Positions 6,006-14,954 of a stretch of DNA of 64,000 nucleotides are shown one piece after another (the first letter of the stretch is position 1; the number at the start of each line of letters is the position of its first letter). The stretch is from an uncultured bacterium (GTDB lineage Bacteria; UBP6; UBA1177): positions 1 to 64,000 of the forward strand of contig CAJOFY010000006.1 of assembly GCA_905233945.1 (NCBI GenBank), written 5' to 3'. The notes under the pieces were generated by a model. It searched no databases and was not told where the DNA came from. It saw only the letters and a program-made list of their open reading frames with translations. The translations under genes were made by a program, and so were the position numbers.

Positions 6006-8902
6006 GTGTTTTCTCCTTCATGTGGTTTTAAATTAAATCCTGCCTGAGCCGTTATTGAGCCGATAGGCGATGCGTAGAGCAGACCTCCGCCGGAAGCATA
6101 GCGGAAAAGCTCTCCTTCACCGACGTGAGAGGCTTCTTCCCAGAGGTTGCCGATGTCGCAGAACCCGACGAAATAAAGGTCCGTAACTATTTTGACCCGA
6201 AGCTCGTTACGCATAAACATATAAAATTTGCCTTCAGCCATTTCCCCTTTCTGGTCGATTGGAAGGAGCTCGTTCGTGTAAAATCCGCGCATTGTCGAGT
6301 TTCCGCCGAGTTTCAGGACATCATCGGAAGAAAGTTCGCCGGAGTGGGGAAGGAGATAGGCCGAAGAGAGGTACGCGTGGTAGATCAGCCTGTCTGTCGA
6401 TAAGATATCGCCTGCGAAGTTGGTTCTGTAATGGAGCGGGATATATATCGCAAGTCCGCCTTCAAAGAGCGAATACTGGTTCGTGTCACCGGCTACAGAT
6501 GAGGTGTTCTGATATCTCAGCGAAAGTTTCCACCCTTTTGTCGGGAAGAAAATCGAATCGCGGAAGTCGATATATCCTCTGATTTCAGGCGAAATCACGA
6601 GTCTCTGCAGGATTTCATAGCTGACATCGCCTCCTTCAGCGACTTCATAGTCTTTTTCGTATCTGTAGGCGAGCTCGAAACCGGTCGAGATGTAGTAACG
6701 GTTGCTGAAACGCCGGAAAATACTGAAATATAAACCGTTTTTGTCAATCATGTAGGGAAGACCGCCGTTGCTTCTGATATCATGGACATGGAAAGCGTCG
6801 ATCTGCGAGGAAAGAGGGACTTTCGGAATGTATGTGTCCTGAAAAAGGAATGTCAGGGTTATCTTTCTTTCAGTCTTCTGCCAGTCTGTGAAGTCTTCAG
6901 AGTAGTATTTTTTGAAGCGGTCGTTCATAAAAAGTTCGATTTTTCTTGAAACTTTGATGCTGATTTTTGACGAGATGCCCGATTTTCCCATGTTTTTCCA
7001 CTCGAATATGCCGAGAGCTCTCACACCTTCATCCGTGCTTACTCCGACGCCGGGCGTGATTTTAAATCGTTCCGCCTCGCTCACAGTGACTACAAGATCC
7101 TTTTCTTCGTTCGGGAACTCGGGGTCGATGAAGTCGATGTCGACAGACTGGAAAATGCCGGTTTGAAGCATATTCCTGCGGCTGTACTGGAACGAGTCGC
7201 CTTCAAGGACATCTCCCGGGTCGATTCTCAGAATATGTCTTACGACCCACGGCGATGTCAGGTAATTGCCGGCGATTACGACCTCTGTGACTTTGACTTT
7301 GAAAAGGTATTCGACATTGAAAGTGATGAAAACTTTGTCCGCTTTTGTCACTTTTTCATGAGTTATGAGGTGAAAAATGTAGCCTTCGTTGTTAAGGAAG
7401 TCAGTTATTCTCTTCTGGTAGGCCTGAACAATTCTTTCGTTGAAAGGAACCGGTTTCGGCAGCTTGATTTTCTTTTTTATGGCCTTGTCAAGCTTTTCGT
7501 CGCCGGTGAAAGCCTCGACTCCAGAAAGAAAATACTGCGTTTTTTCGGCTATGTTTATGTCGAGAGTAAGTTTTCCGTCGCTTTCAGTTATAGAAACATC
7601 CGAAACATCGACATCGGCATAACCTCCGTTCTGGTAGATTTTTTCGGTCATTTCCCTGATTTCTTCGAGGTATGCCTTGGGGACGGCGTTGGGGGAGTCC
7701 GGTTTGCCGATTTTGTCTTTTCTGCTGTCCTTCAGTGTTCTTTCTCGGGAGCCGTCGGTGTCAGTGTAGCCGCCGCCGGTGTGGGTTCTGTTGATCATGA
7801 TTCTTGGAAAATTTTCCTCTTCGATCCTGTCGGCTATGAAGTCGGTGAGCCTTGCGGTCACGATTTTCCGGTTTCTCTCGTTGCTCGTGCCGTTAAGGAC
7901 GATTCCGTTGATGAAGCGTCTTTCGTTCTCCTTGATTTTGACGCTGATAGTGCTTTCTGCCTCGTTCATCACTGATTTTTCCAGAATTTCCACTTTGATT
8001 TCGGCATCGTGGAATGCGTAGGCCTGATAGAGTATTTCGAGTTTTTTCTGCACTTTTACTGTGTCGAAGTGGTAGTTCGGAACATCTTTTACTACCTTTG
8101 CGATTGTGTCCGGCGAAAACCAGTAAGCCCCTTCGATATTTATTGAAAAGTGGCTCCCTTTTTTGACAGTGAGCGCAAGAACGCCGTTTGGGCGCTTGTC
8201 CGATGTCACAGCAATGTTCAGATAGCCTTCATTTTTGTATCTGTCAATGATGAAATACTCGATTTCAGTTATGTTTTTGTCGGTGTAAGGCTGTCCTTTG
8301 AAAGAGGATTCAAGGTCGAATTTCAGCTTTTTGAACTCAGTTCTGTTGAACTCTCCGTTAAGTTTGAAGTGCTTGATTTTTTCCTGAGGTCCCTCTTTTA
8401 TGTCGATTGTCATTTTAATCGCTGTCGGCGAGATTTTTTCGGTCGCGATGCTTACACGGGCTGAAAAATAGCCGTTTTCGCGGTAGTAGTAGATGATTTC
8501 TTCCCGTATTTTCGCGATGTTGTCTTCGTAGTATAACGAGTTGAGCCCGATTCCCGATGCGAGTTTGAGCTCTCTGTCGGTCAGGTGATAGTTGCCCCTG
8601 ATTTTTATGTTTTCAATGATGAGCTGAGGAATGCCGGTGATTTTTATTCTGACTTTGTCCTTTCCCGATTTTTCGGAAGTCACGATTATCTGCTCGAACT
8701 TTTTCGAAGCGTATAGCAGTTTTACTGTCCGTCTGACTTTTTTGATCGACAAAGGCTCGTTTTTCTTGATTTTTATCCAGCGCGAAAAGTCTGATTTCGG
8801 CAGCGGGCTCTCCCAGACAACTTCGGATACAATATCAGCCCCGTAAATCGGAAAAAACAGTAAAATTGAAAAAAGTAATAATAAAAACCGATACTTGATC
8901 AA
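5972..8902 (-). CDS. Omp85/BamA-type outer membrane assembly protein
   Basis: 976 residues: a signal peptide ending near YGA, then a long periplasmic part with several POTRA modules. The last POTRA contains VVRHILRIDPGDVLEGDSF and ends YSRRNMLQTGIFQSVDI. A C-terminal barrel of about 380 residues carries the Omp85 loop motif GGNSTMRGFY about 110 residues from the end. The POTRA part is longer than the five domains of E. coli BamA. The protein ends VFLSTM, with Met where Omp85 proteins usually have Phe or another aromatic residue. It most likely inserts beta-barrel proteins into the outer membrane; a TamA-like role cannot be excluded. Confidence 0.85.
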   Translation of the reverse strand: MIKYRFLLLLFSILLFFPIYGADIVSEVVWESPLPKSDFSRWIKIKKNEPLSIKKVRRTVKLLYASKKFEQIIVTSEKSGKDKVRIKITGIPQLIIENIKIRGNYHLTDRELKLASGIGLNSLYYEDNIAKIREEIIYYYRENGYFSARVSIATEKISPTAIKMTIDIKEGPQEKIKHFKLNGEFNRTEFKKLKFDLESSFKGQPYTDKNITEIEYFIIDRYKNEGYLNIAVTSDKRPNGVLALTVKKGSHFSINIEGAYWFSPDTIAKVVKDVPNYHFDTVKVQKKLEILYQAYAFHDAEIKVEILEKSVMNEAESTISVKIKENERRFINGIVLNGTSNERNRKIVTARLTDFIADRIEEENFPRIMINRTHTGGGYTDTDGSRERTLKDSRKDKIGKPDSPNAVPKAYLEEIREMTEKIYQNGGYADVDVSDVSITESDGKLTLDINIAEKTQYFLSGVEAFTGDEKLDKAIKKKIKLPKPVPFNERIVQAYQKRITDFLNNEGYIFHLITHEKVTKADKVFITFNVEYLFKVKVTEVVIAGNYLTSPWVVRHILRIDPGDVLEGDSFQYSRRNMLQTGIFQSVDIDFIDPEFPNEEKDLVVTVSEAERFKITPGVGVSTDEGVRALGIFEWKNMGKSGISSKISIKVSRKIELFMNDRFKKYYSEDFTDWQKTERKITLTFLFQDTYIPKVPLSSQIDAFHVHDIRSNGGLPYMIDKNGLYFSIFRRFSNRYYISTGFELAYRYEKDYEVAEGGDVSYEILQRLVISPEIRGYIDFRDSIFFPTKGWKLSLRYQNTSSVAGDTNQYSLFEGGLAIYIPLHYRTNFAGDILSTDRLIYHAYLSSAYLLPHSGELSSDDVLKLGGNSTMRGFYTNELLPIDQKGEMAEGKFYMFMRNELRVKIVTDLYFVGFCDIGNLWEEASHVGEGELFRYASGGGLLYASPIGSITAQAGFNLKPHEGENTWTIHVFLSTM

Positions 8903-8924
8903 TATTTAAACCGGCGGAAAATCA

Positions 8925-9221
8925 TTAAAACTCTATCTTTCTTTTTGTCGGATCTTCATTTTGTCTGAAAAAAGTGAAAGTGTGTCCTATCGAACCGCAG
9001 CACTCGCAGTGAAGCTCTTCCTCTATTTTTGCAGCTATCTCTTTTTTCTCGTCAATGTAGTCGATGAATTTGATTTTTATGAGCTCGTGCGCAGTCAGTG
9101 CCTCGTCAATCTGTGATATGACCTGTTCCGTGCATCCGTTTCTGCCGATTATTACGACCGGACTGAGCGCGTGAGCAAGCCCTCTGAGATATTTTTTCGC
9201 TTTTCCAGTAAGTTTTTCCAT
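8925..9221 (-). CDS. yhbY: YhbY/CRM-domain RNA-binding protein
   Basis: 98 residues, a full single CRM domain. YLRGLAHALSPVVIIGRNG contains the family's GxxG-type loop, and the helix after it reads VISQIDEALTAHELIKIKF. YhbY proteins bind 50S precursor particles in the cytoplasm. A CxC-C cluster (CECCG) near the C terminus is not typical and could bind a metal. The gene starts on the base after the ruvX stop. Confidence 0.88.
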   Translation of the reverse strand: MEKLTGKAKKYLRGLAHALSPVVIIGRNGCTEQVISQIDEALTAHELIKIKFIDYIDEKKEIAAKIEEELHCECCGSIGHTFTFFRQNEDPTKRKIEF

Positions 9222-9680
9222 CTAGATCTCCATAAAAATTTCCTTCAGTTTTTTAAAATCGGCAGTTTCCATGAATCTTCCGAGGATTACTGCGGCAGCC
9301 GCCGAGTCTATAACGCCCGACTGTTTCTTTGCGCGGTAGTTCTTCGCATTGACTTTTTTTATTTCAAGCGCCTCTTCAGACGAATGGAACTCATCCACGC
9401 CGAAAAAGGGGATGTTTTCGTAAATTTCCTTCAGTCTCCGCTCAAAACCGCGTACAACCGGCATGAAACTGCTCTCTTCACCGTTCGCGCGGAGAGGATG
9501 GCCGACTGCAAATGCCGCGATATCGAAATCGAGCATGTTTTTCAGTCTTTCAAGATCGTCGTTTATCGAGTCTTTTCTTTTCAAAGTACCGATAACTACG
9601 GGAAAGTTCCATGTAGGATCGGTTGCCGCGACCCCGACGAACTTCATTCCGACATCGAGCGAGACGACTCTTTTAGTCAT
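9222..9680 (-). CDS. ruvX: RuvX/YqgF Holliday-junction-resolvase-like protein
   Basis: 152 residues from the ATG at 9680. The ORF track starts 11 codons earlier, but MTKRVVSLDVG is the family start and overlaps the stop of the upstream gene (ATGACTAA). RNase H-fold signatures are SLDVGMKFVGVAATD (first catalytic Asp), AVGHPL, VDEFHSS and the C-terminal IDSAAAAVIL with the last Asp. The family processes pre-16S rRNA and/or acts on branched DNA. Confidence 0.88.
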   Translation of the reverse strand: MTKRVVSLDVGMKFVGVAATDPTWNFPVVIGTLKRKDSINDDLERLKNMLDFDIAAFAVGHPLRANGEESSFMPVVRGFERRLKEIYENIPFFGVDEFHSSEEALEIKKVNAKNYRAKKQSGVIDSAAAAVILGRFMETADFKKLKEIFMEI

Positions 9681-10653
9681 TGTTTTTCCCTGAAAGCGAG
9701 GCGAGCTGCTCAAGTACAGTCTCTTTTATAATACTCCTCGCATTTTTTTCCATCCACTCGAAAACAGCGGCTTTTACCGCCGATTCATCCGGAATCGCTG
9801 CCTGAGCCTGCGGTTTGTCATACGTCGGTTCTTCCGCCGGAGCCGGTGTTACGAAAGGTCTGCTTTCTTCCTCTTCTTCTTTTTCGTTGTTTCTTTCAAG
9901 TGAAAGCAAACTTACAAAATCATCTATTCCGCTCATGTTTTCGTTGAAATCTTCGAATGAGGGCGGTGCCTGGAAAACGGTTTCTTTGTTTTCCATGGTT
10001 TCAGGTTCCGGTTTTTCCGGTTCAGCAGCCGGTTCCTGAGCTGTTTCCGGAGCCGGTGTTTCCTGCGGCTGAGGCTGTATTTCTGCATCGTTTCCGCTGC
10101 CGGAAAGCCCGTTTTCCTCGTTCGGAAAATCTCCGAAAAGGTCTGTTTCAGCGGAATTGTCGCTGAAAAGATCATCGATGTCCGCTTCTTCGTTCTGCGG
10201 AGCTTTAGGTTCAGCTATAACTGCGTCTGAAGAAAGCTCAAACGGTTCCTCTTCGTCCTCAAGCCCTCCCAGAAGCTCTGTCACCGTGTTGTCTTCGCCT
10301 TCGCTGCTGTCCGGAAGATCATTTTTTACAGCCGAATCGGGAACAAGCCGGTCGAAAACCGTGAGAAGTTCGGTCCGGTTGAAGTTCCTCGGCAGAGTCT
10401 GAATCTGCGGATTTTTTGTGTTTGTCGCAAGCAGCAGCGGCGTGCCGGTCGATTTCAGCATTGCTATTATCCCCTGCGGCACAATCGATTCCTCAGCCAC
10501 TATGAGGTTGAATTTTTCGTGCTGAAGTTTTTCGAGAAAGCCGTTGAGAGTGTCTTTCAGCATTATTCTCCACGACGAATCGTGGGTGTAGTTGAGATAC
10601 CTTTCGGTGATTACCGGATTTGTTTCCAGTACCAGAGCTGTTTTTGTTGCCAT
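9673..10653 (-). CDS. Pseudo-receiver protein with acidic linker and PopZ-like C-terminal helix
   Basis: 326 residues from the ATG at 10653 (AGGAGG just upstream). Residues 1-110 look like a response-regulator receiver fold, but the phospho-acceptor strand reads FNLIVAEES, with no obvious Asp. Residues 110-280 are acidic and rich in Glu, Pro and Ala, without predicted structure. The last 35 residues (AVFEWMEKNARSIIKETVLEQL) form an amphipathic W-M/L-E-x-N-A-type helix resembling the C-terminal helix of PopZ/DUF2497 proteins and of some deltaproteobacterial gliding or polarity regulators. A scaffold or polarity role is an inference. It sits between the pseudouridine synthase and ruvX genes. 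Confidence 0.55.
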   Translation of the reverse strand: MATKTALVLETNPVITERYLNYTHDSSWRIMLKDTLNGFLEKLQHEKFNLIVAEESIVPQGIIAMLKSTGTPLLLATNTKNPQIQTLPRNFNRTELLTVFDRLVPDSAVKNDLPDSSEGEDNTVTELLGGLEDEEEPFELSSDAVIAEPKAPQNEEADIDDLFSDNSAETDLFGDFPNEENGLSGSGNDAEIQPQPQETPAPETAQEPAAEPEKPEPETMENKETVFQAPPSFEDFNENMSGIDDFVSLLSLERNNEKEEEEESRPFVTPAPAEEPTYDKPQAQAAIPDESAVKAAVFEWMEKNARSIIKETVLEQLASLSGKNND

Positions 10654-10654
10654 T

Positions 10655-11635
10655 TTATCCTCCTGAAATTCTTTCAAAATACTGCCTGATAGTCTTCATA
10701 TCGTCCGGAAGCGGCGAGTGAAAGAGAAAATCTTCGCCGGACAGGCTGAAACCGAGAGTCCCTGCGTGCAGAAGCTGTCTTCCTGAAGTCGAAAGTAGTT
10801 TGTTGAGCGCTGCGTCCGGTGTTTTCTGCATTCCGCCGTAGAGCTCGTCGTTCAGAATCGGGTGTCCGAGACAGTTCATGTGCATTCTTATCTGGTGTGT
10901 GCGTCCTGTTTCGAGCGTTATTCGTAAAAATGAAGCATACTTGAACTCGTCAACGACTTCGTAGTGCGTCACGGCTTTTCTTCCGTTTCTGACATCGGGA
11001 GAGAAGCGCAGACGGTTTCTGGGATCCCTGCCGTGAAAAGTCGAAACTGTTCCCGTTTTTTCCTTCAGTTTTCCCCATACGAAGCAGAAATACTCGCGGT
11101 TTATATCGTGACGCGAGAACTTTTCCTGAAGTTCCGTCAGAGTTTTTTCGTTTTTTGCGACGACGAGAAGTCCTGAAGTGTCCTTGTCTATCCTGTGGAC
11201 AAGCCCCGCTCTGAAATCCGGGTTGTTTCTGGATTTTTCATGCAGGTTCAGATAATTGACCAGACCGTTAAGCAGAGTGCCTTTAGGATGGCCGTTCCCA
11301 GGATGAACCAGAAGTCCCGCCGGTTTGTTGACAATTAGGAAGTCGCTGTTTTCGAAAACTATGTCGAGCGGGATGTTTTCAGGTTCCGCGGAAACCTGTT
11401 CCGGTTCTTCAGCCTCGAATTCGATGAGATCTCCTTTCGAAAATTTGGAAAAACTGCATTTTGTGACGATTTTTCCGTTGACGGATAGGTTTTCGCAGCG
11501 GATGTTTCTCTGCGCTGCGGCTCTTGAAATTCCGAGCATCGACGAGATGAGAACATCCGCTCTCACGTTTTCGTCGGTTAAAAGTGAAAAAGCTGTGCAG
11601 CAGCCGTAAAAATCCAAAACAGCACCTTCATACAA
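10655..11635 (-). CDS. RluA/RluD-family 23S rRNA pseudouridine synthase
   Basis: 326 residues. An S4 RNA-binding domain (about 15-90, DVLISSMLGISRAAAQRNI) is followed by the RluA catalytic domain with VHRIDKDTSGLLVVAKN, whose Asp near residue 146 is catalytic. The later segment GRTHQIRMHM is also diagnostic. It converts uridines in 23S rRNA to pseudouridine; RluD versus RluC specificity cannot be read here. It is the first gene of the minus-strand run going down to 3.0 kb. Confidence 0.9.
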   Translation of the reverse strand: MYEGAVLDFYGCCTAFSLLTDENVRADVLISSMLGISRAAAQRNIRCENLSVNGKIVTKCSFSKFSKGDLIEFEAEEPEQVSAEPENIPLDIVFENSDFLIVNKPAGLLVHPGNGHPKGTLLNGLVNYLNLHEKSRNNPDFRAGLVHRIDKDTSGLLVVAKNEKTLTELQEKFSRHDINREYFCFVWGKLKEKTGTVSTFHGRDPRNRLRFSPDVRNGRKAVTHYEVVDEFKYASFLRITLETGRTHQIRMHMNCLGHPILNDELYGGMQKTPDAALNKLLSTSGRQLLHAGTLGFSLSGEDFLFHSPLPDDMKTIRQYFERISGG

Positions 11636-11723
11636 AAATCAACTGTAAATTATGGTTTCTATACTGATAAAGGCAAGAATTTTTTATATTTAGATGATGC
11701 TCAGGATTAAAAATCGATGGAAA

Positions 11724-14700
11724 CTATTTCTTTGAAGCGAAAAGTTTTGCCGCTGCAAGGGCAAGCATTGAAGCTACAGCCGCGAGAACAACGTAAATCA
11801 TGCTGTTAGACGAGGTTTCCGGAAGTGCCGAAACAGCGCAGCCGCTGCCGTCATCGTCACCGCTGCCGCAGGATGCGGAATCGTTTTCGTTGCATTCGTA
11901 AGCGAACTCTTTCGAGGTTACGGGAAGCTCAACGATTTCTTTGCCGCTGGAAATTTTTACGCCGTTTGACGGAATCTGGATTTTAGCCTTTTCGCCTTTC
12001 GACATTTTGAACTCGACTTTGAAGATAAGGTATTTTTCTTCACCGGCAGCATATTTGAGAACGTCTTTGAGTCCGTCAATCGTGACAGTTGTTGCGTTTT
12101 CGAACTCGGCAACCTTCTTTATGAGTGCGTCGCCTGCCGATTCAATGCCGTTTTTGTCGTTATCTGCGATAAGGGATATTGATTTGATTCCTTCACCGAA
12201 TTTCGCGTAGTTCGACGGAATTTTTACCTTGATCGAGCTGATAGCATCGTCGGAACCGATTGATTTTGTTCTGACCTGAAGGATTTCGTGATTGCCGTTG
12301 AACTCTTTGTATGAGGGAACTTTCGGATCGCTGTCACCTTTGGTGAAAACGAAACCGTCGGTTGGTTCGAATCTGTAGGATGCAAAGTTGACTTTTGAGC
12401 CTTTTGCATTGACATCTCCGGCTGCATCCTTAAAGGTGAATGCTCCGCTGTCTTCGATTACCATATTGAATTTGCCGGATCTTCCGCCATCGTTCAGTTT
12501 AACATCAGCTGTTACGAGGAAGTGAGCCGTGTCACCGGTTTCTATGAGTCTGTTCGCGGGATCGGTGATCGAAAAGTCGAAGAAATATGAGTTGGTGATT
12601 GCATCTGCAGTTGCAATCAGAACGTCACCTTCGTTGACCTGACCGTCTGCGCTGTTTTTACCTTCTTTGTAGAGCTTGAAGTTTACTGCGTTGACATCCG
12701 AGTCTTTTTCGAGCTTGAGTGCGACTTTATGGAACTCATAGTATTTGCCTTTGTCACCGTCAGCAAAAAGATAGAACTGACCGAGAACAAGGTCGTAGGT
12801 CGGAGACGGAATGATTATCGAAGCAGAACCGCTGTCCGGAGAGTTTGTATCGATGTCGTATTTTACTTCGGAAACGTTTGTGAGGTCGGCATTTGCGTCA
12901 AAAACACACTCGTTGTTCTTGCATTTTTTGCCGTCTTTGCAGTCTTTGTCTTCAGTGCAGTAGTTGTCGTTGCCTTCAACTCTGACACCGCCGCACTCCA
13001 TTTTCGGAGGAAGTTCGCACTCGGTAACAGGTTTGCATTTTCCGATTTTGAGTCTGAGCGGAATGTTACTGTTCGAGTAGTATTTAGCGCCGCCTTCGGA
13101 ACTGATGACAGCCGAGTTTCTGATGACTTCGTTTTTCGAAAGGCCCGATTTCGGTCTGACTACGAATCTGACCCAAGCAGTGGTGTTTTCACCGCATACT
13201 CCGCCGTTGCAGTGTTCCATTGCATCAGAGATCAGCTGAGGGTTCGAGTACGGGAAGCCGCCTGCAACATCAGGAACTGCAGTCCAGTCGGTTCCAAGAC
13301 CGGCATCATTGAACTTCGTTGCGATTTCGGTTGTTCCTGGAACATATTCAACCTGGGACGGAAGTGAGTCCTGAAGCTGAACATCGCGGGCTACATTCTG
13401 GCCGTGGTTCTGGATTTTGATTGTGTAGTAGAAAGGTCTGTCTTCGCAGAAAGTATCGGCATCATCCGCGCACGAGCAGTAGTCTTTTTCTCTTTCATCA
13501 GGAATATCGAAATCGGGAAGTTTGGTATCGACGCTGACGATAAGAAGGTTTGTGTAAACCTGATCCTGGTTAGCACCGATCTGAAGGTTAAGGCTCTTTT
13601 CGCCTTTGACGAATTTCTGGTAGAAAGGTCCCTCGGGGCTTGCGTCGATCATAAGGATATCGGCATCGATCGCATATTCGAGAGGATTGGTCGTATCCAT
13701 AGGCCAGAGCTGGTTCGGGTTGCCGACGCACCAGTAGCTGGTGTCCTCCCATCCGAAAACTGAAGAAATCGAGTTGTACATTTCAGTGTATGAAACAGGC
13801 TGGCCCATCATCGATGGGTGAGAAGCCTGCGGGTTGCAGTCGTTGAAAATGGGAAGTAATTCTCCAGGATTGGATTCGCTGCTTATTGAAAGTCCCTCTT
13901 CATGCGAGAAAAGATATGACGCAAGACCGGGGTCGCCTTCAAAAACGACGAGACCGAGTTTGATGATTGCTTCGTCAGGAAGTTCGAAACCTGAAACATT
14001 GATGTTGGTCGAAGCGTCTCTGTAAGCAGCAAGACCGTTGTAAACATAGATTTTTTTTGCACTAATATGCTGCGAAGTGTAGACGAAAGGAAGGAACCAT
14101 CCGCCGACAAGACCGCTTGTTTCGAGATAGTTCGTATGGTTCGAACCGTCCATGCCGCTGACAGTGTATTCACCGTAAAGGGCTTCACCGGAGTTCATTC
14201 CGTTGGCTTCGCCCATTGCAATGATTTCTTTCATAAAGTCTGAAACCTCGACACGGTAGGTGAAAACGCCAGTTGTTCCGTCGTTCAGTGCCTCGTATTC
14301 GAAGTTTCCGATTGTCGTTGTTGCAAGGTTGCCCTGGAAAGAAGCGGTGATTTCTTTCTGAAGCGCTATTTCAGGATTCGTTGAATTTTTAAAAGAGAGC
14401 GTTACCGAATTGTCAGTAGGACCTGCGAGATTGCTGGGATCCTGAGTCGAAAGCCATGCAAGAAAAGCTCTGTCAATGTTTGCATCCGGCGGAATGTGTT
14501 TTTGAGTAAGAGTGTAGGTCGAATGGTCGATAAAAGTATCGCCCTGGGGGTTTGTGGCGGTATTGTCCTGACCGTTACTTGTGTTTGCTTCACCTGTGAC
14601 ACGGTCAATAAGTGTTTTGTGCATGATAAAGAAGTCCCATGCACCTTCCTCCCATTTGAGAAGAGTTCCGTCAGGAGCCATAGAGATACCGTTCTGGCCA

Positions 14701-14759
14701 AGATCGGCAAAAAGAAAAAAAGGAACCAAAAACATAAAAACCAATAAGAATTTTTTCAT
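11724..14759 (-). CDS. Large secreted surface protein with DUF11-like domain and Gly-Cys/TM/basic anchor tail
   Basis: 1011 residues from the ATG at 14759, with GGAGGAG upstream; the track starts 8 codons earlier at a TTG. A signal peptide (KKFLLVFMFLVPFFLFA) precedes a long extracellular region. Around residues 440-570 is a DUF11-like segment (YYTIKIQNHGQNVARDVQLQ). A Cys-rich knot follows (CTEDKDCKDGKKCKNNECV), then beta-rich repeats. The C terminus is SGCAVSALPETSSN, a hydrophobic helix and KLFASKK. That matches the general layout of MYXO-CTERM-type sorting tails: Gly-Cys, TM, basic end. It is probably cell-surface displayed; the ligand is unknown. Confidence 0.65.
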   Translation of the reverse strand: MKKFLLVFMFLVPFFLFADLGQNGISMAPDGTLLKWEEGAWDFFIMHKTLIDRVTGEANTSNGQDNTATNPQGDTFIDHSTYTLTQKHIPPDANIDRAFLAWLSTQDPSNLAGPTDNSVTLSFKNSTNPEIALQKEITASFQGNLATTTIGNFEYEALNDGTTGVFTYRVEVSDFMKEIIAMGEANGMNSGEALYGEYTVSGMDGSNHTNYLETSGLVGGWFLPFVYTSQHISAKKIYVYNGLAAYRDASTNINVSGFELPDEAIIKLGLVVFEGDPGLASYLFSHEEGLSISSESNPGELLPIFNDCNPQASHPSMMGQPVSYTEMYNSISSVFGWEDTSYWCVGNPNQLWPMDTTNPLEYAIDADILMIDASPEGPFYQKFVKGEKSLNLQIGANQDQVYTNLLIVSVDTKLPDFDIPDEREKDYCSCADDADTFCEDRPFYYTIKIQNHGQNVARDVQLQDSLPSQVEYVPGTTEIATKFNDAGLGTDWTAVPDVAGGFPYSNPQLISDAMEHCNGGVCGENTTAWVRFVVRPKSGLSKNEVIRNSAVISSEGGAKYYSNSNIPLRLKIGKCKPVTECELPPKMECGGVRVEGNDNYCTEDKDCKDGKKCKNNECVFDANADLTNVSEVKYDIDTNSPDSGSASIIIPSPTYDLVLGQFYLFADGDKGKYYEFHKVALKLEKDSDVNAVNFKLYKEGKNSADGQVNEGDVLIATADAITNSYFFDFSITDPANRLIETGDTAHFLVTADVKLNDGGRSGKFNMVIEDSGAFTFKDAAGDVNAKGSKVNFASYRFEPTDGFVFTKGDSDPKVPSYKEFNGNHEILQVRTKSIGSDDAISSIKVKIPSNYAKFGEGIKSISLIADNDKNGIESAGDALIKKVAEFENATTVTIDGLKDVLKYAAGEEKYLIFKVEFKMSKGEKAKIQIPSNGVKISSGKEIVELPVTSKEFAYECNENDSASCGSGDDDGSGCAVSALPETSSNSMIYVVLAAVASMLALAAAKLFASKK

Positions 14760-14794
14760 CGTCTCCTCCGAAAAGTTTAACAAAAAAACGGTAG

Positions 14795-14822
14795 ATTATA
14801 GACTTTTTGAAAGAGGAGTCAA
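14795..14822 (-). promoter_or_regulatory. Promoter of the large surface protein gene
   Basis: On minus, TTGACT (14822-14817), 16 bp, TATAAT (14800-14795), followed by CTACCG and seven T residues before the RBS. Confidence 0.7.
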
Positions 14823-14865
14823 TAAAGATTTTTCTCCACCGGAAAATTTTGCTGTTTTATTTTCC

Positions 14866-14893
14866 TTGCTAAAACAAATTCAAGTTTTATACT
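14866..14893 (+). promoter_or_regulatory. Promoter of pta
   Basis: TTGCTA (14866-14871), 16 bp, TATACT (14888-14893), then CGCGC. The RBS GAAGGAG lies just before the ATG at 14955. Confidence 0.65.
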
Positions 14894-14954
14894 CGCGCAA
14901 AAATTGTTCTTTAATTGTTTTGAACTTTTAATAACTTTTTTGAAGGAGAAAAAA

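Noticed and set aside
7163-7975. 270-aa plus-strand ORF
   Set aside because: Antisense shadow of the Omp85 gene, with no RBS or motif.
11800-11830. LPETS in the surface protein as a sortase site
   Set aside because: The cell type is Gram-negative and the Gly-Cys/TM/basic layout fits a MYXO-CTERM-like tail better; no sortase gene is in the window.
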